A stretch of 60,394 nucleotides of DNA from JAPHTQ01 sp050287105 (GCA_050287105.1 JBNKBG010000006.1:1-60394); one strand, 5' to 3'; counted from the stretch's first letter, positions 1 to 7,457 are shown. Numbers and translations: made by a program. The notes: generated from the letters alone by a model not told the origin.

Positions 1-1110
1 GCCTATGGCGACGTTGCTCGTGGCGAGCGTTATATCGATGCCCAGTGGCTCTCTTCTACCCGCTATGTTTCTACCACGATGGGTGGTATGGACACCGTCT
101 TCGGTGTCAACTTCGCCGATGGACGGATAAAAGGTTACGGCTACAAGCGCCGCGGCACCTCACACGCTATCAAGACCTTCTACGTTCGCTATGTCCGTGG
201 ACAGGCCTACGGCAAAAACAATTTTGTCGATAACGGTAATGACACGGTTAGCGACCGTAGCAGCGGCATGATGTGGACGAAGAAAGACAGTGGCAAGACC
301 CTGAAGTGGGTTAGTGCCCTGGGTTACTGCGAAGCACTCAAAACCGGCGGGTATGATGACTGGCGCCTGCCCAACATCAAGGAGCTGCAATACATCGTTG
401 ATTATGGGCGTTCACCGGATACCACTAAATCAGCAGCGATCAACCCGGTATTTGAAACGAGTTTGATCACTAACGAAGCGAATCAGGTGGACTACCCGCA
501 CTTCTGGAGTTCCACCACCCATCTCGATGGACCAAACCCGGGAAGTGATGCCGCCTATATTGCATTCGGTCGGGCAATGGGCCAGATGAACGGCAAGGTG
601 ATGGACGTACATGGAGCCGGCGCGCAGCGTAGTGATCCCAAGAGTGGTAGCGCGGAGATTAGGCGAGGTCCTCAGGGCGATGCAAGACGGGTGGAGAATT
701 TTGCCCGTTGTGTCCGCGGTGGTCTGGTGGCTGACGCATCGGTGATGACGACAGCGGGGAGTTATCCAAACAGGATACGTCTGGTGGATCTGCAACAGGC
801 GGAGAAACAACCGAAGCCTGCAAATGAAACGGTAGAGACGCAGCCACCTGCGCAACAACCGCAGCCGCAAATAAGGCCACTTGCGGAACCGAACAGACTC
901 ATACCGCAAGTCCAGCCACAACCACGGAGAGGTTCACCCGAAGGCTTTATTATGCGACTTGATCGCGATGGAGACGGACGGGTATCACGAAGTGAATTCG
1001 ATGGTCCGGCGGATCGCTTCGATTTCCACGACACTGATCGCAATGGCTATATATCTGAAGATGAAGTGCCGCCGATGCCGCCGCCAGGCGCAGGACCACC
1101 CGGTATGTAG
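1..1110 (+). CDS. DUF1566 (Lcl C-terminal-like) protein with C-terminal EF-hands, 5' truncated
   Basis: The reading frame is open from the first base, so the N-terminus lies outside the window and 369 residues are visible. The central part (about residues 80-240) has the DUF1566 signature: an SSGMMW motif, an aromatic-rich stretch with YDDWRLPNIKEL, a WSST segment and a final FARCVRGG. DUF1566 domains occur in secreted or surface proteins of proteobacteria and have no defined reaction. A Pro/Gln-rich linker leads to two EF-hand-like loops near the C-terminus, DRDGDGRVSRSEF starting at residue 321 and DTDRNGYISEDE starting at residue 344. Calcium binding is therefore likely. A strong hairpin terminator follows. 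The protein is probably exported, but the signal peptide cannot be seen. Confidence 0.8.
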   Translation, partial: AYGDVARGERYIDAQWLSSTRYVSTTMGGMDTVFGVNFADGRIKGYGYKRRGTSHAIKTFYVRYVRGQAYGKNNFVDNGNDTVSDRSSGMMWTKKDSGKTLKWVSALGYCEALKTGGYDDWRLPNIKELQYIVDYGRSPDTTKSAAINPVFETSLITNEANQVDYPHFWSSTTHLDGPNPGSDAAYIAFGRAMGQMNGKVMDVHGAGAQRSDPKSGSAEIRRGPQGDARRVENFARCVRGGLVADASVMTTAGSYPNRIRLVDLQQAEKQPKPANETVETQPPAQQPQPQIRPLAEPNRLIPQVQPQPRRGSPEGFIMRLDRDGDGRVSRSEFDGPADRFDFHDTDRNGYISEDEVPPMPPPGAGPPGM

Positions 1111-1134
1111 CAAGGTTCTCTGGCGTGTGTTCCG

Positions 1135-1167
1135 AAAAAAGCCACAGGCGCATACCTGTGGCTTTTT
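1135..1167 (+). terminator. Rho-independent terminator after the DUF1566 gene
   Basis: An 8-bp perfect GC-rich stem (GCCACAGG / CCTGTGGC, loop CGCATA) is flanked by an A-run and a T-run. It lies 24 bases after the DUF1566 stop codon. Confidence 0.85.
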
Positions 1168-1340
1168 AACGCCGTTGCTTTTCTTTCCGCCTAATCCACC
1201 TTGGGAAGATGATGCAATGCTTCTTCGAACGCTGCCTGTGGGTTGTCGTAGTCCTCCAGTTCTCCACTGCAAGGCTGAGTCTGCCTATGAAAACAGAGAG
1301 GTCAGGGCAAGTCAAAACCCTATTTAGGTAGTTAGAGGCG

Positions 1341-1369
1341 AAAAAAACCACAGTTTGAAACTGTGGTTT
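1341..1369 (-). terminator. Rho-independent terminator of tpx
   Basis: The hairpin AAACCACAGTTT / AAACTGTGGTTT has almost no loop. Read on the minus strand it is followed by seven T residues. It sits just downstream of the tpx stop codon, so it most likely ends the tpx transcript. It may also stop transcription arriving from the left. Confidence 0.8.
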
Positions 1370-1388
1370 GCAGTCTCAACGCGTGCTG

Positions 1389-1886
1389 TCAGAGCATCGC
1401 CAATGCGGAGTCGTAATCGGGTTCTTCGCCGATCTCGGGAACCAGCTGGGTGTAGATCACCTTGTTGTCTTCATCCAGTACCACCACGGCGCGGGCGCAG
1501 ATACCTTCCAGCGGGCCGTCGGTGATCAGGACACCGTAATCCTTCGCGAAGTTTCTGCTGCGCATCATGGAAAGCGAGCTCACGTTGTCGATGCCTTCCG
1601 CACTGCAGAAACGGCTCATGGCAAAGGGCAGATCAGCGGAGATAACCAGGGCAACAGCGTCGCTTTTACCTGCCATAGCCTGATTGAATTTAATCGTGGA
1701 GGTGGCACAGACCCCGGTATCCAGGCTGGGTACAATGTTTAGCAACTTCTTTTTACCGGCATAGTCTGCAAGAGAGACGTTGCTCAACTCCTTATTCACC
1801 AAAACAAAGTCTGGGGCGCTGCTGCCGACGGCAGGGAGCTCACCATTGGTTTGGACAGGGTTTCCCTTGAGGGTGATTGTTGCCAT
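1389..1886 (-). CDS. tpx: Thiol peroxidase Tpx (2-Cys peroxiredoxin)
   Basis: This is an atypical 2-Cys peroxiredoxin that reduces hydrogen peroxide and alkyl hydroperoxides with electrons from thioredoxin. The 165-residue length matches the family. The peroxidatic Cys60 lies in the Tpx motif PSLDTGVCATST and the resolving Cys94 in SRFCSAEGI, the usual spacing. The start ATG is preceded by a purine-rich GGAGAG-type site on the minus strand. The gene stands alone, with its own terminator downstream. No OxyR site was recognised upstream. Confidence 0.95.
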   Translation of the reverse strand: MATITLKGNPVQTNGELPAVGSSAPDFVLVNKELSNVSLADYAGKKKLLNIVPSLDTGVCATSTIKFNQAMAGKSDAVALVISADLPFAMSRFCSAEGIDNVSSLSMMRSRNFAKDYGVLITDGPLEGICARAVVVLDEDNKVIYTQLVPEIGEEPDYDSALAML

Positions 1887-1995
1887 AAAAATCTCTCCTG
1901 ACGGGGTTGTTGAAGGGCAATAGAGCTATAGATAGTTGTTGATATCGCTTTATTCAAGGTGGGTATACGTCAAACCTCTGAGCGCAACATATATC

Positions 1996-3153
1996 CTATT
2001 TAGTGCTACGCCACTTTTTATATTCAGTTGTCCTTGTCAGTGGGACAAAAGTCTCATTTGCAGCGAGTGATTGTGGCCCCATGTCGTAGCCAAATTGCTC
2101 TTCTAGTATTCTGGCTGTGGCAACAGCCTGGGAGTACTGTTTACTTGGAATTTGCGCACTAATAAGTGCCCAGTATGAGTCTTCATACTCAGGCTCAAGC
2201 TCAATGGCATGTTTTGCCATTGTTATGGCTTCAGGAAAATTGTCCTGCATAAGATAGGTGTTGGCCTTCATGAAGGTTATGCTGGCATCTTCAACGCCAA
2301 AGGAGTTTTGTACCTGGTCCAGGGCCTTGAGTGCTTTTTCGTATTGTTTCTCAAGGAAGTAATAGTCAAGCAAAAGGAATGTCATGCTTGGGTCATCACC
2401 AAAATAGTTTTCGAGATTGGATAGCGCCTGGCTATACAAATCCAGGTCGTCACTCTGGTTGGCGGCTTGAACAGCGACGATATTCAAGAAGCGAGATTTA
2501 CGTAGTGATTCATCCAGTGATAAAAATTTCTTCACCACATCTCTATGGTTTCCTTCCTTATTCATTTCTATGAGTTTTACTACTTGATCCATGTTCGTCT
2601 TGCGGTTTGATGCAAAGTCAAAGAGTTTTCCTAGCAAGGTAGGTGTTGGAGAGAGTGTTGCAGTGATCTGACGAATTGATTCTGAATAGAGTTGACCACT
2701 GGAATAGTCGTACCAATTGACGATAGATACCTTTCCGCTATTCTCTTTGCTTAGGTGTATATCCATATATGCATTGCCATTGTCGCCATAATCGAGACGG
2801 ATTAATGCCTTGGCGGTGCCTCCCTCAGGTTTTAGGCGCAAAAGCTTCACATAGGCTCCATCAGGTATCTGCGCGATGAGCTTTGTGCCCAGCTGTTTGG
2901 TCATTGCCTGCTTGAGTCCGACCTTAAAATCCCGCTCCCACTTCGATGTAAGAAGCATGTCGGAGAAAGCAGTTTCGAGTATCCTGTCCGCATTGATAGC
3001 CTGGTCGAACGGTTTTGGATTAGCAGCATTGAATCCGGTGATGATTTCATCGATTTGAGATTTAAATGGTGCGATATCATCCGGCATAGCCCAGAGTAGG
3101 CTTGAAGTTACACAGAGTGTAACGGCGGCAAGGAATTTTTTTGTTGTAGACAT
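1996..3153 (-). CDS. Secreted TPR-repeat protein of unknown function
   Basis: The 385-residue protein begins with a signal peptide (MSTTKKFLAAVTLCVTSSLLWA). An alpha/beta region up to about residue 200 resembles no family I can name, and the C-terminal half carries helical repeats of TPR type (for example YFLEKQYEKALKAL and DNFPEAITMAKHAIELEPE). A longer frame begins at 3186, but the ATG at 3153 has an AGGAG site and directly precedes the signal peptide, so I chose it. The N-terminal region resembles proteins that assess folded state or lipid or peptide binding, but I cannot assign it. It is transcribed alone, divergent from the outer-membrane barrel gene. Confidence 0.75.
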   Translation of the reverse strand: MSTTKKFLAAVTLCVTSSLLWAMPDDIAPFKSQIDEIITGFNAANPKPFDQAINADRILETAFSDMLLTSKWERDFKVGLKQAMTKQLGTKLIAQIPDGAYVKLLRLKPEGGTAKALIRLDYGDNGNAYMDIHLSKENSGKVSIVNWYDYSSGQLYSESIRQITATLSPTPTLLGKLFDFASNRKTNMDQVVKLIEMNKEGNHRDVVKKFLSLDESLRKSRFLNIVAVQAANQSDDLDLYSQALSNLENYFGDDPSMTFLLLDYYFLEKQYEKALKALDQVQNSFGVEDASITFMKANTYLMQDNFPEAITMAKHAIELEPEYEDSYWALISAQIPSKQYSQAVATARILEEQFGYDMGPQSLAANETFVPLTRTTEYKKWRSTK

Positions 3154-3245
3154 TGCTCGCTCCTGGTTGAGATGCCAGATTAGCAATGTGGACGCTAGAG
3201 TTCGAGTTGAATTTTGCGCGAGCTAATGGTGGCGATGCTTGGTGG

Positions 3246-3282
3246 GTGGACAAAACCACTTAAATGAAGTGGTTTTGTCCAC
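3246..3282. repeat. Perfect 16-bp inverted repeat (hairpin) between divergent genes
   Basis: The arms GTGGACAAAACCACTT and AAGTGGTTTTGTCCAC pair over 16 bp with a five-base loop. The inner part (CCACTT/AAGTGG flanked by A4 and T4) looks like a bidirectional terminator. The flanking genes are divergent, so it would act as a transcription boundary or as an operator. Confidence 0.7.
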
Positions 3283-3349
3283 TTGCAGTCACAAGCAACA
3301 CCGATATAATCCCCCCTCCTAATAACAAAAATATCATCAGGGGGAGTAC

Positions 3350-3901
3350 ATGTATCATTCTGCTATTCCGGCCGCCATCGCGGCCGTTTTGTTGTCTGTC
3401 AGTTCCGTTTCTGTCGCCGAGGAGGAGACCGGTCATGCTGGTCACTACTATGCGGTGGCCAAGGTGGTGAACGGGATGGGCGACAAGGTCACTCACGGGG
3501 CGGAGACCCTGGACGGCGATAAGTCCAATGGTTTTGCTATCGACTTTGGTTACCATTACGGCGGCGGCCCATGGGGTGTTGAGTTGACATACAGCTCTGC
3601 GAAAGGTGATGTGACCAATGATCTCGCCGTTACGGAGCAGGCTACCTACACCGGTATGGGTCTGCTGGGTGTCTACACCCATCACGTGGCGAGCCATGTG
3701 GCGCTTGTCGGCAAACTGGGCTGGATGCAGGAATCCGAAAAGCTGGCAGGACACACCAACACCGAGAGTGGTGTTGCCTATGTTGTTGGTGCGGAGTACG
3801 GCATCAACGAAAAGTTTGAGCTGGTGCTGGAGTACGAAGGTACCGACATCAAATCTCCCAAGGGCAATGCTATTATGGCCGGTATCAAGTACGTCTATTG
3901 A
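3350..3901 (+). CDS. Small outer-membrane beta-barrel protein (OmpA/OmpW-like porin family)
   Basis: A cleavable signal peptide (residues 1 to about 23, ending SVSVA-EEE) is followed by alternating hydrophobic/polar strands with many Gly and aromatic residues. The last residues, AGIKYVY, end in an aromatic residue as recognised by the BAM machinery. The 183-residue length fits an eight-stranded barrel. The start ATG follows a clear GGGGGAG site. The gene is monocistronic. I cannot decide between OmpA-like transmembrane, OmpW and general porin-family labels from sequence alone, and the ligand is unknown. Confidence 0.7.
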   Translation: MYHSAIPAAIAAVLLSVSSVSVAEEETGHAGHYYAVAKVVNGMGDKVTHGAETLDGDKSNGFAIDFGYHYGGGPWGVELTYSSAKGDVTNDLAVTEQATYTGMGLLGVYTHHVASHVALVGKLGWMQESEKLAGHTNTESGVAYVVGAEYGINEKFELVLEYEGTDIKSPKGNAIMAGIKYVY

Positions 3902-3966
3902 TCACTGCCGGGCGACAGGGAGGTCGCTTATCCTTGCATTAGCTATTCAGGTGTTTGTACCAGCGA

Positions 3967-4992
3967 TCACTTTTTCCCACCGCCGCCAGGCTTCTTGGTC
4001 AATGCAGAAAGCGCACCGGACATTACCCCTTCAAACAACGTTGCAGAGAAACCAAACAGGATCGCCATCACGTTGCGGGTGTTCTCCGACATCACCGTCT
4101 TGTCACCGTCATTCGATGTCAACGTTACCAGCAGCTTTGTTGGCAGCTTGAGAATATCCATCGCCAGGACAAAGTCTGCAATCAATACCCCAGCCCAGCC
4201 CATCAATGCTCCGACCAGTGGTGCAAGAAACAGTATTGACCAGGAAACGCCGTAGTCGAAACCGACATCCTTTGATGAAATGGCTTTTGAAAGACGTGCA
4301 AGCAGGCCACCGACAGCACCCAGCAGAAGGAACAGAATATTGTGTTCCGCGGTTGCCAACAGGACCACAATGGCGCCGGTGATCACCACCAGCCACAACG
4401 CCTTATGCTGCCAGTCGGAAAGCTCTTCAAAGTAGGTGTCGCGGGCGTTAAAGATCAGGCTGCGTGCTTCCTTGATGAGAGGGCGTAGTTGTGTGGCGCT
4501 ATTGGCACTGATTACGTAACCAATCTTTTCCGCCAGGGTGTGGGCCGTTGCTGAACCTACGGCTTTCAACTCCTCTTTGGCAACCACGGCGTGGGCCGCC
4601 ACATGATCCTCCGTCCAGAGTTCGGTGATGAGACGATCTGCATCGTGCGCCCTCCTCCAGGCGGCAAGCTGGTGAGTCACACCATCCAGAGAGAGAACGT
4701 TTCGCCAGAACGAATCGAGGTCATCCTGTAGCGCGTGCTCACGCGCCTTGAGTAACAGCCCTTTGATCTCTTCAATGGCAGTGGCGGAAACCGGATTCTG
4801 ATTCTGCGACTGTTGCTGCTCGGTTTGCAGGTGGGCATCAAGGATATCGAGATAGGCCAGCAGGTGTGCCGTATTTCGCCGGAGGATCCAGACACGACGT
4901 GCATAGAGGAGTGTGGCGATATAGGCAACGACACAGAGTAGCGGGGTCCACGCCGCGAGCAGCGTGATGAATGTGTCCATTGATGATGGCAT
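3967..4992 (-). CDS. Integral membrane protein of unknown function with a long helical cytosolic region
   Basis: The 341-residue protein has one N-terminal membrane segment (about residues 8-30) and a mostly helical, charged, Gln-rich soluble region (about 35-195). Hydrophobic segments follow at about 199-213, 218-233, 250-280 and 307-328. The tail is Gly/Lys-rich (KKPGGGGKK). The frame is open to 5229, but the ATG at 4992 has a GGGAGG site seven bases upstream and starts just before the first membrane segment. It is divergent from the putative RiPP precursor and radical SAM genes, sharing a roughly 230-bp promoter region. A role in export or immunity is possible, but nothing in the protein resembles a known transporter. 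Confidence 0.7.
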   Translation of the reverse strand: MPSSMDTFITLLAAWTPLLCVVAYIATLLYARRVWILRRNTAHLLAYLDILDAHLQTEQQQSQNQNPVSATAIEEIKGLLLKAREHALQDDLDSFWRNVLSLDGVTHQLAAWRRAHDADRLITELWTEDHVAAHAVVAKEELKAVGSATAHTLAEKIGYVISANSATQLRPLIKEARSLIFNARDTYFEELSDWQHKALWLVVITGAIVVLLATAEHNILFLLLGAVGGLLARLSKAISSKDVGFDYGVSWSILFLAPLVGALMGWAGVLIADFVLAMDILKLPTKLLVTLTSNDGDKTVMSENTRNVMAILFGFSATLFEGVMSGALSALTKKPGGGGKK

Positions 4993-5183
4993 GTGCAACC
5001 TCCCTGTTAAGTGCTTGCGGCCATTTGCTGTGCTATACAGAGTGAAATGGTACCTATTCAAGATAGGTTTGGAAATAACTAACCGCGTTATTGATCTTGA
5101 TCTATTTGTTGGCGGCCACATGCGGGTAGGCTTGTAGCTGGTTTCAGCAGTCGTTCTCTGGATTGCGTAATGGAAGTGTGATT

Positions 5184-5199
5184 TACATTTGTTACATAT
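5184..5199 (+). promoter_or_regulatory. 16-bp operator-like motif, copy 1
   Basis: TACATTTGTTACATAT contains TTACAT twice in direct orientation with a 9-base period, and overlaps a possible -10 element (TATACT, 5197-5202). A near-identical copy (15/16) lies at 6716-6731, upstream of the next transcription unit. Tandem boxes of this spacing and base content resemble sites of OmpR/PhoB-family response regulators. The regulator itself is not in the window. Confidence 0.45.
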
Positions 5200-5222
5200 A
5201 CTTTCAAACAAGGAGTAGTGAG

Positions 5223-5555
5223 ATGGCAAAGAGAACCGTAAGGACTAAGGGCATTAGCAAAAGAAATCCCAAGTTGAAGGCGCCCAGTATTGCCCAGTTG
5301 TCGAAGCAACTGGATAAACTGGATTGCGCGCACCTGGTTGGCAAAGAGGTGATTGAACAGCAGATCGTGGATCTTGCCAGAGGTAAAACCGATGCCAGCT
5401 ATTGTCAGAACTGGGAGCGTTGTGGCAATGGATGGGGCAAGTGCACACCGGACAATAAAGAGTGGATGCGCCAGGTCAGTAAACTGGATATGGTGAGTGT
5501 GCTGACACCTGGCGAGATCAAGATTCTTAAAGGTCTAAAACTCCCAAGGATGTAG
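5223..5555 (+). CDS. Candidate RiPP precursor peptide, substrate of the adjacent radical SAM enzyme
   Basis: The 110-residue protein is not one I recognise. The N-terminus is strongly basic (MAKRTVRTKGISKRNPKLK) and a helical segment follows to about residue 57. Residues 60-83 hold three Trp-x-basic triads (W64-E-R66, W71-G-K73, W81-M-R83) with Cys61, Cys67 and Cys74 around them. A hydrophobic C-terminal tail follows. Known radical SAM/SPASM cyclophane synthases link the aromatic ring of the first residue to the beta carbon of the third in such triads. The start at 5223 has AAGGAG seven bases upstream, and the longer frame from 5163 lacks a site. The stop codon touches the start of the radical SAM gene, so translation is coupled. 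Precursor function is inferred. Confidence 0.6.
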   Translation: MAKRTVRTKGISKRNPKLKAPSIAQLSKQLDKLDCAHLVGKEVIEQQIVDLARGKTDASYCQNWERCGNGWGKCTPDNKEWMRQVSKLDMVSVLTPGEIKILKGLKLPRM

Positions 5556-5557
5556 TG

Positions 5558-6676
5558 ATGGCCGTGGCATTGCCTACCAATGCCATCATGAAAGTAACGC
5601 GCAACTGCAACCTGGGTTGCGCTTACTGTCATGATCGGCTTCTCAATGCTGAGATCATGCCATTTGAGCAGATGGCACTCGCCATTGAACGAATTCTTTC
5701 CATAAGAAGTACAAAATCATTCCGCTTTATCTGGCATGGCGGCGAGCCATTGATGGCAGGCATCGATTTTTTCCGCAAAGCAGTGGTCGCACAGCAATAC
5801 CTGAAAGAGTCCGATCAGGAGGTGCGCAATTACCTGCAAACCAACGGCACGATGTTTACTACCCGGGTGCTCGATTTCCTGCAGGCATTTGATTTTACCG
5901 TCGGTGTCAGTCTGGATGGGCCTGAAGAGGTACATAATGCCCAGCGACCGTTCAGAAAAGGCAAGGCCTCACACGCCAGGATCATGAAGGGGATTGAAGA
6001 GCTACAACGGCGTGATATCTCATCCGGAGTGATTAGTGTACTGACCGGTAAGAGTCTGGAAGCAGGACCACAAAAATTTCTTGAGTTCTACCGCGACAAT
6101 GGCATCTTCGATATCTGTTTTCTTCCGGTGCGCGCGGATACCTCGCTGGAGGGCGAGACCCTGGAGGGGGAGCAGTACTTTGGCTTTATGCGGGAACTGT
6201 TTGATGCGTGGTTGCAAATGAATGACCCACGCATGCGTATTCGTGAGATCGGTGACATGTTGCTCCTGTCGATGGGGCTTCCAGGCTCAATGTGTTCGTC
6301 ATCAGGGAGTTGTGTCGGTGGCACCTACAGTATCGAGCCAGATGGCAAGGTCTTTCACTGTGACAAATTCAGCCGTGACGATAGATACTGTTTCGGCAAT
6401 CTCCCCACGCTCGATTTCAATCAACTACCTGATTCAGCAAAAGGCATGGAGCTCAGGCAGCTTGAACTTACCTTGCCTGCAGCCTGTTTGACCTGTGAGT
6501 GGCAACAGCACTGTGCCGGTGGCTGTAGCCATGACCGGCTGGTGGAAAATCGTTTGGCACAGACAAACGGTGTCTGCCATATGCGTGAGATGCTCAAACA
6601 CATTCAGGAAAAGACCCGAAATCATCCGAAGGTCCAGGAGTATGTCCAGCAGGCCCAGCAGGCCAAACTGCACTAG
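5558..6676 (+). CDS. Radical SAM/SPASM peptide-modifying enzyme (cyclophane-forming or anSME-like)
   Basis: This 372-residue enzyme has the radical SAM motif C17-x3-C21-x2-C24 near the N-terminus, then HGGEPLMAG and SLDGP motifs of the peptide maturase branch. The C-terminal SPASM domain has the full cysteine pattern: Cys252-x15-Cys268 with a Gly-x4-Cys, Cys278, then CxxC-x5-C-x3-C at residues 310-323 and a last Cys near 340. It would bind three [4Fe-4S] clusters. An AAGGA site lies seven bases before the ATG at 5558, and a GTG at 5555 is an alternative start. Because it follows the putative precursor without a gap, that peptide is the likely substrate. A sulfatase-maturase role is less likely, as no sulfatase is nearby. 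A weak hairpin follows the gene. Confidence 0.85.
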   Translation: MAVALPTNAIMKVTRNCNLGCAYCHDRLLNAEIMPFEQMALAIERILSIRSTKSFRFIWHGGEPLMAGIDFFRKAVVAQQYLKESDQEVRNYLQTNGTMFTTRVLDFLQAFDFTVGVSLDGPEEVHNAQRPFRKGKASHARIMKGIEELQRRDISSGVISVLTGKSLEAGPQKFLEFYRDNGIFDICFLPVRADTSLEGETLEGEQYFGFMRELFDAWLQMNDPRMRIREIGDMLLLSMGLPGSMCSSSGSCVGGTYSIEPDGKVFHCDKFSRDDRYCFGNLPTLDFNQLPDSAKGMELRQLELTLPAACLTCEWQQHCAGGCSHDRLVENRLAQTNGVCHMREMLKHIQEKTRNHPKVQEYVQQAQQAKLH

Positions 6677-6692
6677 CTCGTTCCCTCCCCGT

Positions 6693-6712
6693 ATTGTCGC
6701 GAGCACGACAAT
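6693..6712. promoter_or_regulatory. Dyad ATTGTCG-N6-CGACAAT, possible enhancer-binding site or weak terminator
   Basis: The 7-bp perfect arms include the spacing TGT-N10-ACA, the pattern recognised by NifA-type enhancer-binding proteins. It lies about 90 bp upstream of the sigma-54 promoter at 6794-6809, a normal enhancer distance. It also follows the radical SAM stop codon by 16 bases, so a weak hairpin terminator is the alternative. No clear T-run follows. Confidence 0.45.
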
Positions 6713-6715
6713 TTC

Positions 6716-6731
6716 TACATTTCTTACATAT
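6716..6731 (+). promoter_or_regulatory. 16-bp operator-like motif, copy 2
   Basis: TACATTTCTTACATAT differs at one base from the copy at 5184-5199. The two copies suggest that the unknown gene downstream and the precursor/radical SAM operon answer to one regulator. Confidence 0.45.
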
Positions 6732-6793
6732 CTCTCCATGCCCCTGCACATCATGTGTGTAAGGAAAACAACAAGTTAATGCAAGGCCCTGTT

Positions 6794-6809
6794 TGGCACT
6801 GAAGTTGCT
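6794..6809 (+). promoter_or_regulatory. Sigma-54 promoter of the unknown gene at 6852
   Basis: TGGCAC-TGAAG-TTGCT matches the -24/-12 consensus exactly, with GG and GC separated by ten bases. The predicted start of transcription is near 6820, giving a leader of about 30 bases before the GTG at 6852. Such promoters require an AAA+ enhancer-binding activator. Confidence 0.75.
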
Positions 6810-6851
6810 GAAGGCAAAGCAACTTTACTACGACAAATAAGGGTTACGAAC

Positions 6852-7418
6852 GTGAGTTTAAAAAGTTACGAAGAGAAGGGTTACCTGCTGAACGTCAGTT
6901 TTGTGGCCGACGCTGCCGCCGAGGGTGTTGTGGCTTTTCGTGGCCGACTGGCTCTGGTTGAGGCCGAGGTTGGTGACGAGTTGGGGAATCGCAAGCCACC
7001 TGCCGTGGTGATGGAACAGGCGGTGATGCTGTCGAAGGGCGATAAATTGATCTTTGTTGCGGGTTCACTGACCAAATTGTCTGATCTGAATGATTTTGTG
7101 GCGATGTACAAGGATGACTTTGCTGCGGATATGAAGGCGATTATGTATGTGGTCGATCTGACCGCGCCGTTACAGGTGGAGCTTGAAGGGATTAACTTCG
7201 CGCTGATTCCGATGCAGGAGGGGATCTCCTGGAACGAACTGCTCGACGAGGCGGGTCTGGACAAGGGCGATCTGAAAAAGATGTCTTCCGGCGACAAGGT
7301 CTACGCCGTTTATGAAGGGGTTAAGGATTACAAGCCCAAGGGTGAACTGGTCACCATGGAAGAGGCGTTGGGCAAGACCGATCCCGAACTCAAGCGGCCT
7401 GAGCGCGGCGCGTTGTAA
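6852..7418 (+). CDS. Hypothetical protein under a sigma-54 promoter
   Basis: I do not recognise this 188-residue protein. It has no signal peptide, no membrane segment and no cysteine, and it is acidic with alternating strands and helices. It starts with GTG, with AAGGG eight bases upstream. Neighbouring features suggest regulated expression: an exact sigma-54 promoter, an upstream dyad, and a 16-bp motif shared with the radical SAM operon. Whether it belongs functionally to that operon is unknown. A hairpin at 7432-7455, overlapping the end of the convergent gene, probably terminates it. Confidence 0.7.
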   Translation: MSLKSYEEKGYLLNVSFVADAAAEGVVAFRGRLALVEAEVGDELGNRKPPAVVMEQAVMLSKGDKLIFVAGSLTKLSDLNDFVAMYKDDFAADMKAIMYVVDLTAPLQVELEGINFALIPMQEGISWNELLDEAGLDKGDLKKMSSGDKVYAVYEGVKDYKPKGELVTMEEALGKTDPELKRPERGAL

Positions 7419-7431
7419 TAATCGAATCGGG

Positions 7432-7457
7432 AAGCCGCCGATTATAAGGCGGCTTTC
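7432..7457. terminator. Bidirectional hairpin between convergent genes
   Basis: AAGCCGCC / GGCGGCTT form an 8-bp stem with loop GATTATAA. The stop codon of the minus-strand gene lies inside the loop. A short T-run is present on both sides. Confidence 0.6.

Noticed and set aside
1194..1275. Minus-strand open reading fragment ending EDYDNPQAAFEEALHHLPKVD that looks protein-like
   Set aside because: No in-frame ATG, GTG or TTG follows the upstream stop; only about 30 codons are open. It could be the remnant of a lost gene, but nothing supports expression.
881..1327. A 148-residue frame overlapping the end of the DUF1566 gene
   Set aside because: Out of frame with the real gene, spans its terminator and resembles no protein.
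5558..6676. Anaerobic sulfatase-maturing enzyme
   Set aside because: The SPASM pattern would also fit, but no sulfatase with a C/S-x-P-x-R motif is near and the adjacent small peptide is a better substrate candidate. It remains an alternative.
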